The notes under the pieces: generated by a model | The model's input: the letters and a program-made list of their open reading frames with translations, nothing else | What the model was told of the DNA's origin: nothing | Databases searched by the model: none | Position numbers and translations under genes: made by a program | Shown: positions 30,654 to 38,628 of the stretch, in pieces | How the letters are laid out: each line of letters opens with the position of its first letter | Numbering within the stretch: the stretch's first letter is position 1 | Assembly: GCA_963839175.1 (NCBI GenBank) | Contig: CAWIUB010000030.1 | Coordinates: 62,001 to 126,000 of the forward strand | Direction of reading: 5' to 3' | Length of the DNA: 64,000 bases | From: CAWIUB01 sp963839175 | Lineage (GTDB): Bacteria; Actinomycetota; Actinomycetes; Mycobacteriales; Jatrophihabitantaceae

Positions 30654-31889
30654 GTGGGTGTCCAGGACCACCCAGAAGCGCTCGACAGTGCAGATCCGCA
30701 CACACTGCTCTTCGGCGAAGACCACGCGCCGGACCAGCCGCACCACGCAGATCTCGGCTATCCCGCGGTAGGCCCGCCACCCGGGCACCGGTCCCGGCAT
30801 CGGTCAGTCGTCCGCAAGCACCGCCGGGGCAAGCACCGGCTGGTCCTCGTAGGAGCGCTGCTGATCGTGGTCATCGTCGCGGTGTCGGGCTGGCTACTCG
30901 TCCGGCCGATCTTCAGCCACCAACTTGCGGCCAAGGATTGGGCGGGCTCCGGCACCGGTGAGGTGCACGTGCGCGTGAACCCGGGTGACGGCACCTCGAC
31001 GATCGCCGACACCCTGATGAAGGCCGGCGTCGTGCGCTCGGCCAGCGCGTTCACCGACGCGGCTGCGAATAACCCGGATGCGGCCTCGATCCAACCCGGC
31101 CTCTACCGGCTGCGCGAGCACCTGCCAGCTGCGCAGGCTCTGGCGCTCCTGCTCGACCCGGCGAGCCGCCTCGTAGTCAAGGTCACCTTCCCCGAGGGCA
31201 CGACCGAGAAAGACGTCATCGCCAAGCTGGCCACTACGCTGAAGGTGCAGCCCGCCGCGGTCGAGAAGGCCGCCGCAAACGTCAGCAGCCTCGGGCTGCC
31301 CGAGGGATACGGGCAGGTGAACGCCGCACCCTCCAGCGCGGAGGGCTTCCTCTACCCCATCACCTACGAGTTCGACCAGGACACCTCGCCGGTCGATGCC
31401 CTGCAGCAGATGACCGCGCAGTTCGTCTCCGAGGACCGTCAGCTCGAGTTCGCAGCGATGGCCAAGCAGCGCCGGATCACGCCCTACCAGGCGCTGATCG
31501 TCGCCTCGATGGTCGAGGGTGAGGCGAAGTTCGACGCCGACCGGGCCAAGGTCGCCCAGGTGATCTACAACCGGCTCGCCGCCCGCACGCCGCTGAAGAT
31601 CGACGCGACGAGCCGCTACGGCGCCGCACTGCTGGGCAAGAACCCGGCCGCTGTGCCGTACTCGCAGCTCGATTCGCCCTACAACACCTACCTGCACAAG
31701 GGTCTGCCGCCGACGCCGATCAACAACCCGGGCGCTGCGGCAATGACAGCCGCCGTCAAACCGGCCCCGGGCAAGTGGCTATTCTACCTCAACGGCGACG
31801 CGGCAGGGCACCTGAGCTTTTTCGACAACGAAACCGAGTTCGCGAAGGCCGTCGCGATCTGCCACGCGAACGGGTGGGGCTGCGACTGA
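30654..31889 (+). CDS. mltG: Endolytic transglycosylase MltG
   Basis: 411 residues from GTG 30654, chosen because GGAGAG lies 6 bases upstream; the frame is open further upstream but without a start signal. A cytoplasmic basic N-terminus is followed by a membrane helix (HRLVLVGALLIVVIVAVSGWLLV, about 61-83), then a LysM-like region and the YceG domain with IVASMVEGEAKFDADRAKVAQVIYNRL, which contains the catalytic Glu, and PYNTYLHKGLPPTPINNPG. It cuts nascent glycan strands and sets their length. The stop shares a base with the aroE ATG. Confidence 0.93.
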   Translation: MGVQDHPEALDSADPHTLLFGEDHAPDQPHHADLGYPAVGPPPGHRSRHRSVVRKHRRGKHRLVLVGALLIVVIVAVSGWLLVRPIFSHQLAAKDWAGSGTGEVHVRVNPGDGTSTIADTLMKAGVVRSASAFTDAAANNPDAASIQPGLYRLREHLPAAQALALLLDPASRLVVKVTFPEGTTEKDVIAKLATTLKVQPAAVEKAAANVSSLGLPEGYGQVNAAPSSAEGFLYPITYEFDQDTSPVDALQQMTAQFVSEDRQLEFAAMAKQRRITPYQALIVASMVEGEAKFDADRAKVAQVIYNRLAARTPLKIDATSRYGAALLGKNPAAVPYSQLDSPYNTYLHKGLPPTPINNPGAAAMTAAVKPAPGKWLFYLNGDAAGHLSFFDNETEFAKAVAICHANGWGCD

Positions 31890-32704
31890 TGCCGCGACGG
31901 GCGGCGGTGCTCGGCCGGCCCGTGTCGCATTCGCTCTCACCTACCCTGCATCGGGCGGCGTACGCGGAACTCGACCTGACCTGGACGTACGACGCGATCG
32001 AGTGTGACGAGCGGCAACTGCCGGCGCTCCTGGACAGCGCAGGACCCGAGTGGGTGGGGTTCTCGTGCACCATGCCGCTGAAGCGCACCGCGCTGGCGCT
32101 GGCCTCGTCGGCCACCGAGCGCGCTGCGGTTGCGGGAGCCGCGAACACACTGTTACCCGGCCCTGACGGGTGGCTGGCCGACAACACCGACGTCGCCGGC
32201 CTGCTGGCCGCGCTTCGCGAGCGCGGCGTTGCCGCCCAGGGTGTGACGGTGCTCGGGGCGGGCGGCACCGCGCAGGCGGCCGTAACCGCGCTGGCCGAGC
32301 TCAGGGTGCCGCATTGTGCTCTGCTGGTACGTGATCTCGCGCGCACCGGCGATGTGCGCGCGAGCGCCGAACGGGTCGGTGTGCGGCTGGAGGTGGGCGT
32401 TCTGTCGCCGGACGCCGATGAGCTGGGCGCGCAGCTGATCGTCTCGGCATTGCCCCGTGGTGCGGCCGACGTGGTCGCCGCCCATCGGTGGCGGGCCGAC
32501 CAGGTGCTCCTCGATGCGGTGTACGACCCGTGGCCGACCGCTGCAGCCGCCGCCGTGCAGCGAGCCGGCGGGACCGTCGTGAGCGGAGCGCTGCTGCTGT
32601 TGCACCAGGCCGTGGAGCAGGTGGAGCTGATGACCGGTCGGGCCGCCCCGGTGGAGGCCATGCGCGCCGCTCTGCGCGTCGCGGCCCCCGGCTGCGGTGT
32701 CTGA
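31889..32704 (+). CDS. aroE: Shikimate dehydrogenase
   Basis: 271 residues from ATG 31889 (TGATG overlap with mltG). AVLGRPVSHSLSPTLHRAAY binds shikimate. The catalytic Lys lies in CTMPLKRTAL (commonly VTxPxK), and Asp in LADNTDVAGLLAAL. The nucleotide-binding loop is VLGAGGTAQAA. It reduces 3-dehydroshikimate with NADPH. In many actinobacteria aroC follows closely. Here a palindromic repeat, fdhD, two minus-strand genes and a prepilin peptidase come between. Confidence 0.93.
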   Translation: MPRRAAVLGRPVSHSLSPTLHRAAYAELDLTWTYDAIECDERQLPALLDSAGPEWVGFSCTMPLKRTALALASSATERAAVAGAANTLLPGPDGWLADNTDVAGLLAALRERGVAAQGVTVLGAGGTAQAAVTALAELRVPHCALLVRDLARTGDVRASAERVGVRLEVGVLSPDADELGAQLIVSALPRGAADVVAAHRWRADQVLLDAVYDPWPTAAAAAVQRAGGTVVSGALLLLHQAVEQVELMTGRAAPVEAMRAALRVAAPGCGV

Positions 32705-32723
32705 GCCTGCGTACGCTCGCTAA

Positions 32724-32804
32724 TGAGCGAGCATCTGGTGCGCGCGAAGCGTGCACAGGGGGCAGAGCGCGCAGCGAATTGTGCGATGAGCGCTCGCGCA
32801 AGAG
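32724..32804 (+). repeat. Dispersed palindromic element between aroE and fdhD
   Basis: It opens with TGAGCGAGCAT and ends with the 17-base core GCGATGAGCGCTCGCGC (32783-32799); the two ends are imperfect inverted repeats. The interior GTGCGCGCGAAGCGTGCAC can form a hairpin. The same layout is seen at 42648-42837 and 43767-43835. Confidence 0.75.
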
Positions 32805-32816
32805 AGAGGTGAGCCA

Positions 32817-33614
32817 GTGGCCGTGACGACAACGCGGCGTGCGATCGTGCGCCTGGACGGCACTGCGAGCGCTTCCGCACCCGACGACCTGGCCGTAGAA
32901 GCGCCGCTGATCTTGACGCTGGACGGCGCGGCGCTCGCCGTGTTGATGCGCACCCCGGGGAACGACGTCGAGCTCACCGCGGGCTGGCTGCTGGTCGAGT
33001 CCGGCGTACGCACCGCCGACGACGTGGCCGTGCTGCGCGAATGCCGCAACGACGGCGATGATCGGGTGCATGTCACGTTGCGGCTCGGCGTCGAACCGCC
33101 GCAGCCCCGCGCGTTCGTCACCTCGGCCGCCTGTGGGGTATGCAGCGCCGATGTCCTCGACTTGACGCCGCTGCAACGGCACCCGCCATCGTCCCCGGGC
33201 TGGACGGTCCGGCGCGGCACGCTGGCCAGGCTGCCGGCAGCCATGCGCCCACGCCAGCGAGCGTTCTCCCGTACCGGCGGGGTGCACGCGGCCGCGCTCG
33301 CGCGTGCCGACGGCGAGCTGCTCGCGGTGCGCGAGGACGTCGGGCGGCACAACGCCGTCGACAAAGTCACCGGCTGGGCGCTGCTCGAGCGACGCGTCCC
33401 GCTCACCGACCACCTGCTGGTCGTGAGTGGACGGGTCTCGTTCGAGATCGTGCAGAAGGCGGTTGCGGCCGGGGTCGCGGGGATCGTGGCCGTTTCGGCC
33501 CCCTCCAGCCTGGCGGTCGATCTGGCCCGCAAGTACGGTCTATTGCTCGCCGGGCTGGTCCGCGAAGGCCGGCTGAACGTCTACGCCGGAGCGTCGTTCG
33601 TCGTCGGCGGCTGA
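32817..33614 (+). CDS. fdhD: Formate dehydrogenase accessory sulfurtransferase FdhD
   Basis: 265 residues from GTG 32817, with AGAGAGAGG upstream. It transfers sulfur from a cysteine desulfurase to the bis-MGD cofactor of formate dehydrogenase. Visible blocks are EAPLILTLDGAALAVLMRTPGNDVELTAGWLLVE, the essential SAACGVCSAD (CxxC), FSRTGGVHAAALA, REDVGRHNAVDKVTGWAL and VVSGRVSFEIVQKA. It lies beside mobA, forming a molybdenum-cofactor group. No formate dehydrogenase is in the window. The 3' end overlaps the convergent DUF6457 gene by 75 bases. Confidence 0.95.
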   Translation: MAVTTTRRAIVRLDGTASASAPDDLAVEAPLILTLDGAALAVLMRTPGNDVELTAGWLLVESGVRTADDVAVLRECRNDGDDRVHVTLRLGVEPPQPRAFVTSAACGVCSADVLDLTPLQRHPPSSPGWTVRRGTLARLPAAMRPRQRAFSRTGGVHAAALARADGELLAVREDVGRHNAVDKVTGWALLERRVPLTDHLLVVSGRVSFEIVQKAVAAGVAGIVAVSAPSSLAVDLARKYGLLLAGLVREGRLNVYAGASFVVGG

Positions 33615-33854
33615 GGAAGACCGGTTCGCGGCGAGACGCAGGGCGGTCTCGGCGGCCCGTTTCGCGGCCTCGGCGCCGCCGCCGCGCAGTCCGGCGGCCA
33701 GGCCCACGAGGTAGGTGGTCAGCGGCGCGGCCGGCCGGGCGACGGCGTGGGCGGCGTCGCGGGCCACCGCCAGCAGCTGGTCCCGGTCGATCGCGCCCGG
33801 GTCCACGCCTAGTTCGGCCGCGAGCTGCGCGATCCAGTCATCCAATGGGTTCAT
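33540..33854 (-). CDS. DUF6457 domain protein
   Basis: 104 residues from ATG 33854 (MNPLDDWIAQLAAELGVDPG); a longer frame to 33914 would lie wholly inside mobA. Helical with no catalytic motif: LLAVARDAAHAVARPAAPLTTYLVGLAAG matches the small domain known as DUF6457, found next to or fused with MobA in actinobacteria (from memory). Its start overlaps the mobA end by 17 bases, so it is the second gene of a mobA operon. The acidic/basic C-terminal 25 residues read antisense to fdhD. Confidence 0.82.
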   Translation of the reverse strand: MNPLDDWIAQLAAELGVDPGAIDRDQLLAVARDAAHAVARPAAPLTTYLVGLAAGLRGGGAEAAKRAAETALRLAANRSSSAADDERRSGVDVQPAFADQPGEQ

Positions 33855-34422
33855 GAGCCCTCCGCCGAGCCTGTTCGAAGTCCTGCCAAGTGTCGCAATC
33901 CTCACCCCAGCCATGCGGGTCCGCGACGGGGCGCACGTCTGCGTGCGATGCGAGCAGGCGCATCGAACGCCCGGTTGGGTCCCCGACCCGGGTCAGCGCG
34001 CCGACCAGCGCGGCACGGCGCCAGGCGCTCGCCAGTAGGTTCGGTCGCCCGGAGCCGTCGACGAGCGTCGCGGCATCGCCATCGGGCGCGGCAAGTGCAG
34101 CCACCAGGACGGGCACGGCCGGCCCGATCCATGGCAGGTCGGCCCCGAGTACGACGACGATCTCGCTGCGCGTCTGTGGGAGGCCCGCCGCCAGCGCCGC
34201 CACCGGCCCAGCTCCCGGTGGCCGTTCGCGGCACATGATCACGTCCGGCGGTAGCGGGCGGGGTGGCCCGACGACGACGCGCCGCTGTGCCTGCGTGACG
34301 GCCGCCAGGACGCGGTCGAGCAGCGTCCGCCCGGCGATTACCAGCCCTGGTTTGTCCGCACCACCGAGTCGAGCCGCCTCGCCGCCGGCGAGCACGACCG
34401 CGTCGAACGGCGGGGCAGCCAT
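33838..34422 (-). CDS. mobA: Molybdenum cofactor guanylyltransferase MobA-like NTP transferase
   Basis: 194 residues from ATG 34422. The frame stays open far upstream, antisense to the prepilin peptidase and aroC, but the family N-terminus FDAVVLAGGEAARLGGADKPGL begins at 34422. VLGADLPWIGPAVP carries the metal-binding Asp, and PLPPDVIMCRERPPGAGPVAALAAGL is the substrate loop. It attaches GMP to molybdopterin. It is divergent from the prepilin peptidase with only 9 bases between the nearest starts. Confidence 0.88.
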   Translation of the reverse strand: MAAPPFDAVVLAGGEAARLGGADKPGLVIAGRTLLDRVLAAVTQAQRRVVVGPPRPLPPDVIMCRERPPGAGPVAALAAGLPQTRSEIVVVLGADLPWIGPAVPVLVAALAAPDGDAATLVDGSGRPNLLASAWRRAALVGALTRVGDPTGRSMRLLASHADVRPVADPHGWGEDCDTWQDFEQARRRAHEPIG

Positions 34423-34431
34423 CTGCCCATC

Positions 34432-35127
34432 ATGGCAGCAGCGGGCGCAATAGGCTCGTCGACCGTGTCGCTTGCGCCGGGTCTCCTGGCCGCCGCGGTC
34501 GTCCTCGCCGCCGCGCCGTACTTGGCCGCGCTGTCGGTTCGGGTGCCAGACCGCGACGGCGCCGCATGGTGGCATTGGCAGGCCACCACCGCGGACCGGA
34601 TCATCTGCACCGCGCTGATCGGCGCGATCAGTGGCGGGCTCGCCGGAATCGCCGTCGGCTGGATGGCGGCCTGGCCGGCGTTCGTCGCTCTGGCGCTGGT
34701 GGTGACTCCGCTGATCGTCATCGACGTCGAGCACCACCGGCTTCCCGACCGGCTCATGCTGACCGGCGCAGCCGCGGGCACCGTGCTGCTCACAGTCGCG
34801 GCGGCAATGCGTAGCGACTGGGCGGCGCTGCTGCGCGCCGCCGAGGCCAGCGCGGCGAGCTTCGCGGTGTTCTTCGCGCTGGCGCTGATCTCGCCCAGTT
34901 CGGTCGGCTTTGGCGACGTGAAGCTCGCCGGCCTGCTCGGCAGCTATCTCGGCTGGCTCGGCTGGGGCTACCTGCTCCCGGGGTTCTTCCTCGGGTTCGT
35001 CGTCGGCGGCCTGGTCGCTGGGTTCGCGCTGCTGACCCGGCGCGCGTCGTGGAAGACGCAGCTGCCATTCGGGCCGTCCTTGATCGCCGGAGCATTGCTG
35101 GCGGCCGCTGTATACACCGCCTTCTGA
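34432..35127 (+). CDS. Prepilin peptidase (A24 family)
   Basis: 231 residues from ATG 34432. GTG 34465 is an attractive alternative because TAGGCT at 34451-34456 would give a leaderless mRNA there. Hydrophobic throughout. The two catalytic aspartates lie in LIVIDVEHHRLPDRL and SSVGFGDVKLAGLLGSYLG. It lacks the N-terminal methyltransferase domain of long PilD proteins. It would cleave type IV prepilin-like leaders, but no pilin gene is in the window. A copy just upstream of aroC is common in actinobacteria. Confidence 0.88.
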   Translation: MAAAGAIGSSTVSLAPGLLAAAVVLAAAPYLAALSVRVPDRDGAAWWHWQATTADRIICTALIGAISGGLAGIAVGWMAAWPAFVALALVVTPLIVIDVEHHRLPDRLMLTGAAAGTVLLTVAAAMRSDWAALLRAAEASAASFAVFFALALISPSSVGFGDVKLAGLLGSYLGWLGWGYLLPGFFLGFVVGGLVAGFALLTRRASWKTQLPFGPSLIAGALLAAAVYTAF

Positions 35128-35139
35128 GAGACTGGACGG

Positions 35140-36378
35140 GTGTTGCGCTTCCTGACCGCGGGTGAGTCCCACGGCCCGGCCCTGGTTGCCGTGCTGGACG
35201 GTTTGCCCGCCGGTGTCGAGGTCACCACCGCCGCCCTCGGCCGCGCGCTGGCCCGTCGCCGGCTGGGATACGGGCGCGGGGCCCGGATGAGCTTCGAGGC
35301 CGACGAGGTCGAGCTCACCGGCGGAGTACGGCATGGCCGGACGCTGGGCGGCCCGGTGGCGGTCCGCGTCGGCAATACCGAGTGGTCCAAGTGGCAGACC
35401 GTGATGGCCCCGGACCCGGTCGACCCGGCAGTCCTCGCCGAACAGGCCCGCAACGCCCCGCTGACCCGGCCACGTCCCGGCCACGCCGATCTCGCCGGCA
35501 TGCAGAAGTACGACGTCGACGACGCCCGTCCGGTGCTCGAGCGGGCCAGTGCCCGCGAGACCGCGGCGCGGGTCGCCCTCGGCACCGTCGCGCGGGCCTT
35601 CCTGCGGCAGAGCCTCGGCGCCGAGGTGCTCAGCCACGTGGTGTCGATCGGGTCGGTTGTGGCGCCAGCCGGCATCGTCCCGGTGCCCGGCGACGAGGAC
35701 CGCGTGGACGCCTCGCCAGTGCGCTGCCTGGACGAGACCGCGAGCGCGGCCATGGTCGCCGAGATCGACGCGACGAAGCGGGCCGGCGACACCCTGGGCG
35801 GTGTCGTCGAGGTGCTTGTATACGGCTTGCCGCCCGGCCTGGGCAGCCATGTGCAAGGTGACCGGCGGTTGGACGCCCGGCTGGCCGGTGCCCTGATGGG
35901 CATTCAGGCGATCAAGGGCGTCGAGATGGGCGATGGGTTTGACCTGGCGCGCAGCCGCGGCTCCGCGGCGCACGACCAGATCGTCCGCGGCGCGGGCGGC
36001 GCGATCCGCCGGGTGACCGGCAGGTCTGGGGGCACGGAAGGCGGCATGACGACCGGCGAGGTGTTGCGCGTGCGGGCCGCGATGAAGCCGATCTCCACGG
36101 TGCCGCGCGCCCTCGCCACGGTCGACACCGCGACCGGCGAGCCAGCAGTCGCGATCAACCAACGCTCCGACGTGTGCGCCGTCCCGGCGGCAGCCGTGAT
36201 CGCCGAGGCGATGGTCGCACTGGTCGTTGCCGACGCCGTGCTGGAGAAGTTCGGCGGAGACTCAGTCGACGAGACGCGCCGCAATGCGCAGGCCTATCTC
36301 GCTCGGCTGGCGGAGCGCGGGCTGGCGCCCGCACCACCGGACGCGAGCACACTCACCCCCGCGGAGTCGGCGACGTGA
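35140..36378 (+). CDS. aroC: Chorismate synthase
   Basis: 412 residues from GTG 35140. It converts EPSP to chorismate with reduced FMN. LRFLTAGESHGPALVAVLDGLPAG, RRRLGYGRGARMSFEADEVELTGGVRHGRTLGGPVAV and RDGRPVLERASARETAARVALG-like blocks are diagnostic, and the FMN contacts in GGSTGG-like TGRSGGTEGGMTTGE are present. The upstream hexamer GAGACT plus 6 bases to GTG repeats the leaderless spacing seen elsewhere, though the first base is poor. It heads the aroC-aroK-aroB-aroQ run. Confidence 0.95.
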   Translation: MLRFLTAGESHGPALVAVLDGLPAGVEVTTAALGRALARRRLGYGRGARMSFEADEVELTGGVRHGRTLGGPVAVRVGNTEWSKWQTVMAPDPVDPAVLAEQARNAPLTRPRPGHADLAGMQKYDVDDARPVLERASARETAARVALGTVARAFLRQSLGAEVLSHVVSIGSVVAPAGIVPVPGDEDRVDASPVRCLDETASAAMVAEIDATKRAGDTLGGVVEVLVYGLPPGLGSHVQGDRRLDARLAGALMGIQAIKGVEMGDGFDLARSRGSAAHDQIVRGAGGAIRRVTGRSGGTEGGMTTGEVLRVRAAMKPISTVPRALATVDTATGEPAVAINQRSDVCAVPAAAVIAEAMVALVVADAVLEKFGGDSVDETRRNAQAYLARLAERGLAPAPPDASTLTPAESAT

Positions 36379-36427
36379 GCCCCCCACGAAACCGCGCGCT
36401 GCGCTCACACTTCCCCGGGGGCCTCGG

Positions 36428-36961
36428 GTGACGCCGCGTGCTGTCCTGATCGGGCTGCCCGGCGCCGGCAAGACCACTGCAGGACGTCGGCTGGCGGCGC
36501 TGCTTTGCGTGGTGTTCGCCGATTCCGACGATCTCGTCGAGCAACGGACCGGGCGCTGTGTCCCGGAGATCTTCGCCGCAGACGGCGAGGCGGCGTTCCG
36601 CGCGCTCGAGGCGCAGGTGATCGCCGCGGCGCTGCACGACTTCGATGGGGTGCTTTCGCTGGGCGGGGGAGCGGTGCTCGACGCGGGGACCCGCGCCGCT
36701 TTGCTGTCCGCGCCGGCGCCGGTGGTGCTGCTCAGCACCCGGGTGCCGACGCTGACCGACCGGCTGGACCGGTCGGCCGGCGGGCACGTCCGCCCGCTGC
36801 TGGCCGGCGACACGGCAGCCCGACTGGCTGCACTCGCGCAGGAACGCGAGCCGCTTTACCGCGAGGTTGCGACGATCACGGTCGACACCGAGCGGCGGAG
36901 CGCCCGCCGGGTGGCCGCTGTGATCGCCGACCTGCTAGGTGTGCCGGTGAGCCCCTCATGA
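36428..36961 (+). CDS. aroK: Shikimate kinase
   Basis: 177 residues from GTG 36428. The P-loop GLPGAGKTT is typical apart from Leu-Pro replacing Met-Gly. Shikimate is bound by DSDDLVEQRTG, FRALE and LGGGAVL, and the lid arginine lies in DRSAGGHVRPLL. It phosphorylates the 3-OH of shikimate. The upstream 49-base gap holds a GC-rich stretch (CCCCGGGGGCC) but no clear promoter. The stop overlaps the aroB ATG (ATGA). Confidence 0.93.
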   Translation: MTPRAVLIGLPGAGKTTAGRRLAALLCVVFADSDDLVEQRTGRCVPEIFAADGEAAFRALEAQVIAAALHDFDGVLSLGGGAVLDAGTRAALLSAPAPVVLLSTRVPTLTDRLDRSAGGHVRPLLAGDTAARLAALAQEREPLYREVATITVDTERRSARRVAAVIADLLGVPVSPS

Positions 36962-38046
36962 GGAACCGGACTGAGCGGGTGAGCACCATCCACGTCGGCG
37001 GCCTCGCACCGTACGACGTCCTGATCGGCCGCAGCGTGCTCGGCGAGTTGCCGCCACTGCTCACCGGCGCCGCCCGGGTGGCGGTGATCCACCCACCGAC
37101 TCTGCGGATGAGCGGCGAGGCGATCCGCGACGACCTGCGCACCCACGGCTTCGGAACGCACCTCGTCGAGGTGCCGGACAGCGAGGACGCGAAGACGCTA
37201 CGGGTCGCCGGTATCTGCTGGGACGCGCTGGGGCAGATCGGCGTGACCCGATCGGACGCCATCGTCGGGCTCGGCGGGGGAGCGACCACCGACCTGGCCG
37301 GGTGGGTTGCCGCGGCCTGGCTGCGCGGGGTGCGCGTCGTACAGGTGCCCACGACGCTGGCCGGAATGGTCGACGCCGCGATCGGCGGCAAGACCGGCAT
37401 CAACACCGACCGGGGCAAGAACTTGGTTGGCGCCTTCCATCCGCCGGCGGGCGTGCTCTGCGACCTGACCGCGCTCGAGACGCTGCCCGCCGATGACTAC
37501 CTCGCGGGACTTGCCGAGGTCGTCAAGTGCGGGTTCATCGCGGACCCGGTGATCCTCGATCTGCTCGAGGCCGACCCATCGGCGGCCGGCAAACCCGGCA
37601 ACGGCGTCGAGCAGCAGCTGATCGAGCGATCCGTGCGGGTCAAGGCCGAAGTGGTCAGCGAGGACCTCACCGAGCAGGGTCGGCGGGAGATCCTCAACTA
37701 CGGCCACACCCTGGGCCACGCGATCGAGCGGGCCGAGCGGTACCGGTGGCGACACGGGGCGGCGGTGTCGATGGGCCTGGTGTACGCGGCCGCGCTCGGC
37801 CGGCTGCTCGGCCGGCTCGACGAAGCCACAGCCGACCGGCATCGCGTCGTGCTCGCGTCGCTGGGGTTGCCCACGGCCTACCGTCCTGGCGCATTCCCGG
37901 CCTTGTTGGAGACGATGCAGATGGACAAGAAGGCCCGCGGCGACCGGCTGCGGTTCGTCGTGCTGGACGGCCTCGCCCGCCCGATCACGGTGGACGACCC
38001 GGACCCGGCTATCCTCGCAACCGCCTACGACGAGGTGAGCCGATGA
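36958..38046 (+). CDS. aroB: 3-dehydroquinate synthase
   Basis: 362 residues from ATG 36958. NAD and zinc binding is shown by VGLGGGATTDLAGWVAAAWLRGVRVVQVPTTLAGMVDAAIGGKTGIN. The zinc ligands follow: Glu in AEVVKCGFI, and His in LNYGHTLGHAIE and RHGAAVSMG. It converts DAHP to 3-dehydroquinate. Length and order are normal. A strong hairpin in the gap before aroQ may reduce read-through. Confidence 0.95.
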   Translation: MRNRTERVSTIHVGGLAPYDVLIGRSVLGELPPLLTGAARVAVIHPPTLRMSGEAIRDDLRTHGFGTHLVEVPDSEDAKTLRVAGICWDALGQIGVTRSDAIVGLGGGATTDLAGWVAAAWLRGVRVVQVPTTLAGMVDAAIGGKTGINTDRGKNLVGAFHPPAGVLCDLTALETLPADDYLAGLAEVVKCGFIADPVILDLLEADPSAAGKPGNGVEQQLIERSVRVKAEVVSEDLTEQGRREILNYGHTLGHAIERAERYRWRHGAAVSMGLVYAAALGRLLGRLDEATADRHRVVLASLGLPTAYRPGAFPALLETMQMDKKARGDRLRFVVLDGLARPITVDDPDPAILATAYDEVSR

Positions 38047-38076
38047 CCCGCCCGGTGACCGCGCCCGTCGATCACC

Positions 38077-38131
38077 TTTTCCCCGCGAATGAGCGCTGTG
38101 GCCGCCCCGCAGCGGCCAATCGCGGGGAAAA
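38077..38131. repeat. Long palindromic element between aroB and aroQ
   Basis: TTTTCCCCGCGA (38077-38088) is the exact complement of TCGCGGGGAAAA (38120-38131). Inside lies a second hairpin (TGGCCGC-CCCGCA-GCGGCCA) and the partial core GCGAATGAGCGCT. The outer stem shares CCCCGCGA with the hairpin in the ruvB insert, so the two are probably related. It could act as a terminator or mRNA-stability element. Confidence 0.8.
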
Positions 38132-38152
38132 CCCGATCGATCTGAGGTCGGG

Positions 38153-38626
38153 GTGACTGGGGGGTCAGCCCGGCGGGTCCTGGTCCTGAACGGACCCAAC
38201 CTGGGCCGGCTCGGCAAGCGCGAGCCCACGATATACGGGACCACCACCCACGACGAGCTGGTGGCACTGTGCGTGAGCGGTGGCCGCGAGCTAGGCCTGG
38301 ACGTCGAGGTGCGGCAGACCGATCACGAGGGCGAGCTGCTCGGCTGGCTGCACGAGGCGTCGGACACCGAGACACCGGTCGTGCTCAACGCCGGCGCCCT
38401 GACCCACACGTCCGTGGCGTTGTACGACGCATGCGCCGCGCGCACCGCCCCTCTCGTCGAAGTGCACATCAGCAACATCCACGCGCGGGAGAGATTCCGG
38501 CACCATTCGTACGTGACTGCTGCGGCGAACGGGTCCATCGTCGGACTCGGCGTCGAGGGTTACGTCCTCGCGTTGTCGTGGATCTCGTCGTTTAGGCCGC
38601 CCTCGGGCCCGCCAAGTAACGTATAA
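38153..38626 (+). CDS. aroQ: 3-dehydroquinate dehydratase, type II
   Basis: 157 residues from GTG 38153. VLNGPNLGRLGKREPTIYG holds the catalytic Tyr and Arg. The remaining site is QTDHEGELLGWLHEA, LNAGALTHTSVALYDA and VEVHISNIHARERFRHHSYV with the active-site His. It dehydrates 3-dehydroquinate by the trans mechanism. The tail beyond WISS is short and Pro-rich. The LCP gene follows after 2 bases. Confidence 0.95.
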   Translation: MTGGSARRVLVLNGPNLGRLGKREPTIYGTTTHDELVALCVSGGRELGLDVEVRQTDHEGELLGWLHEASDTETPVVLNAGALTHTSVALYDACAARTAPLVEVHISNIHARERFRHHSYVTAAANGSIVGLGVEGYVLALSWISSFRPPSGPPSNV

Positions 38627-38628
38627 GC

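Noticed and set aside
33838..36162. 774-codon open frame on the minus strand covering mobA, the prepilin peptidase and aroC
   Set aside because: Only the part up to 34422 has mobA features; the rest is GC-driven open frame antisense to two clear genes.
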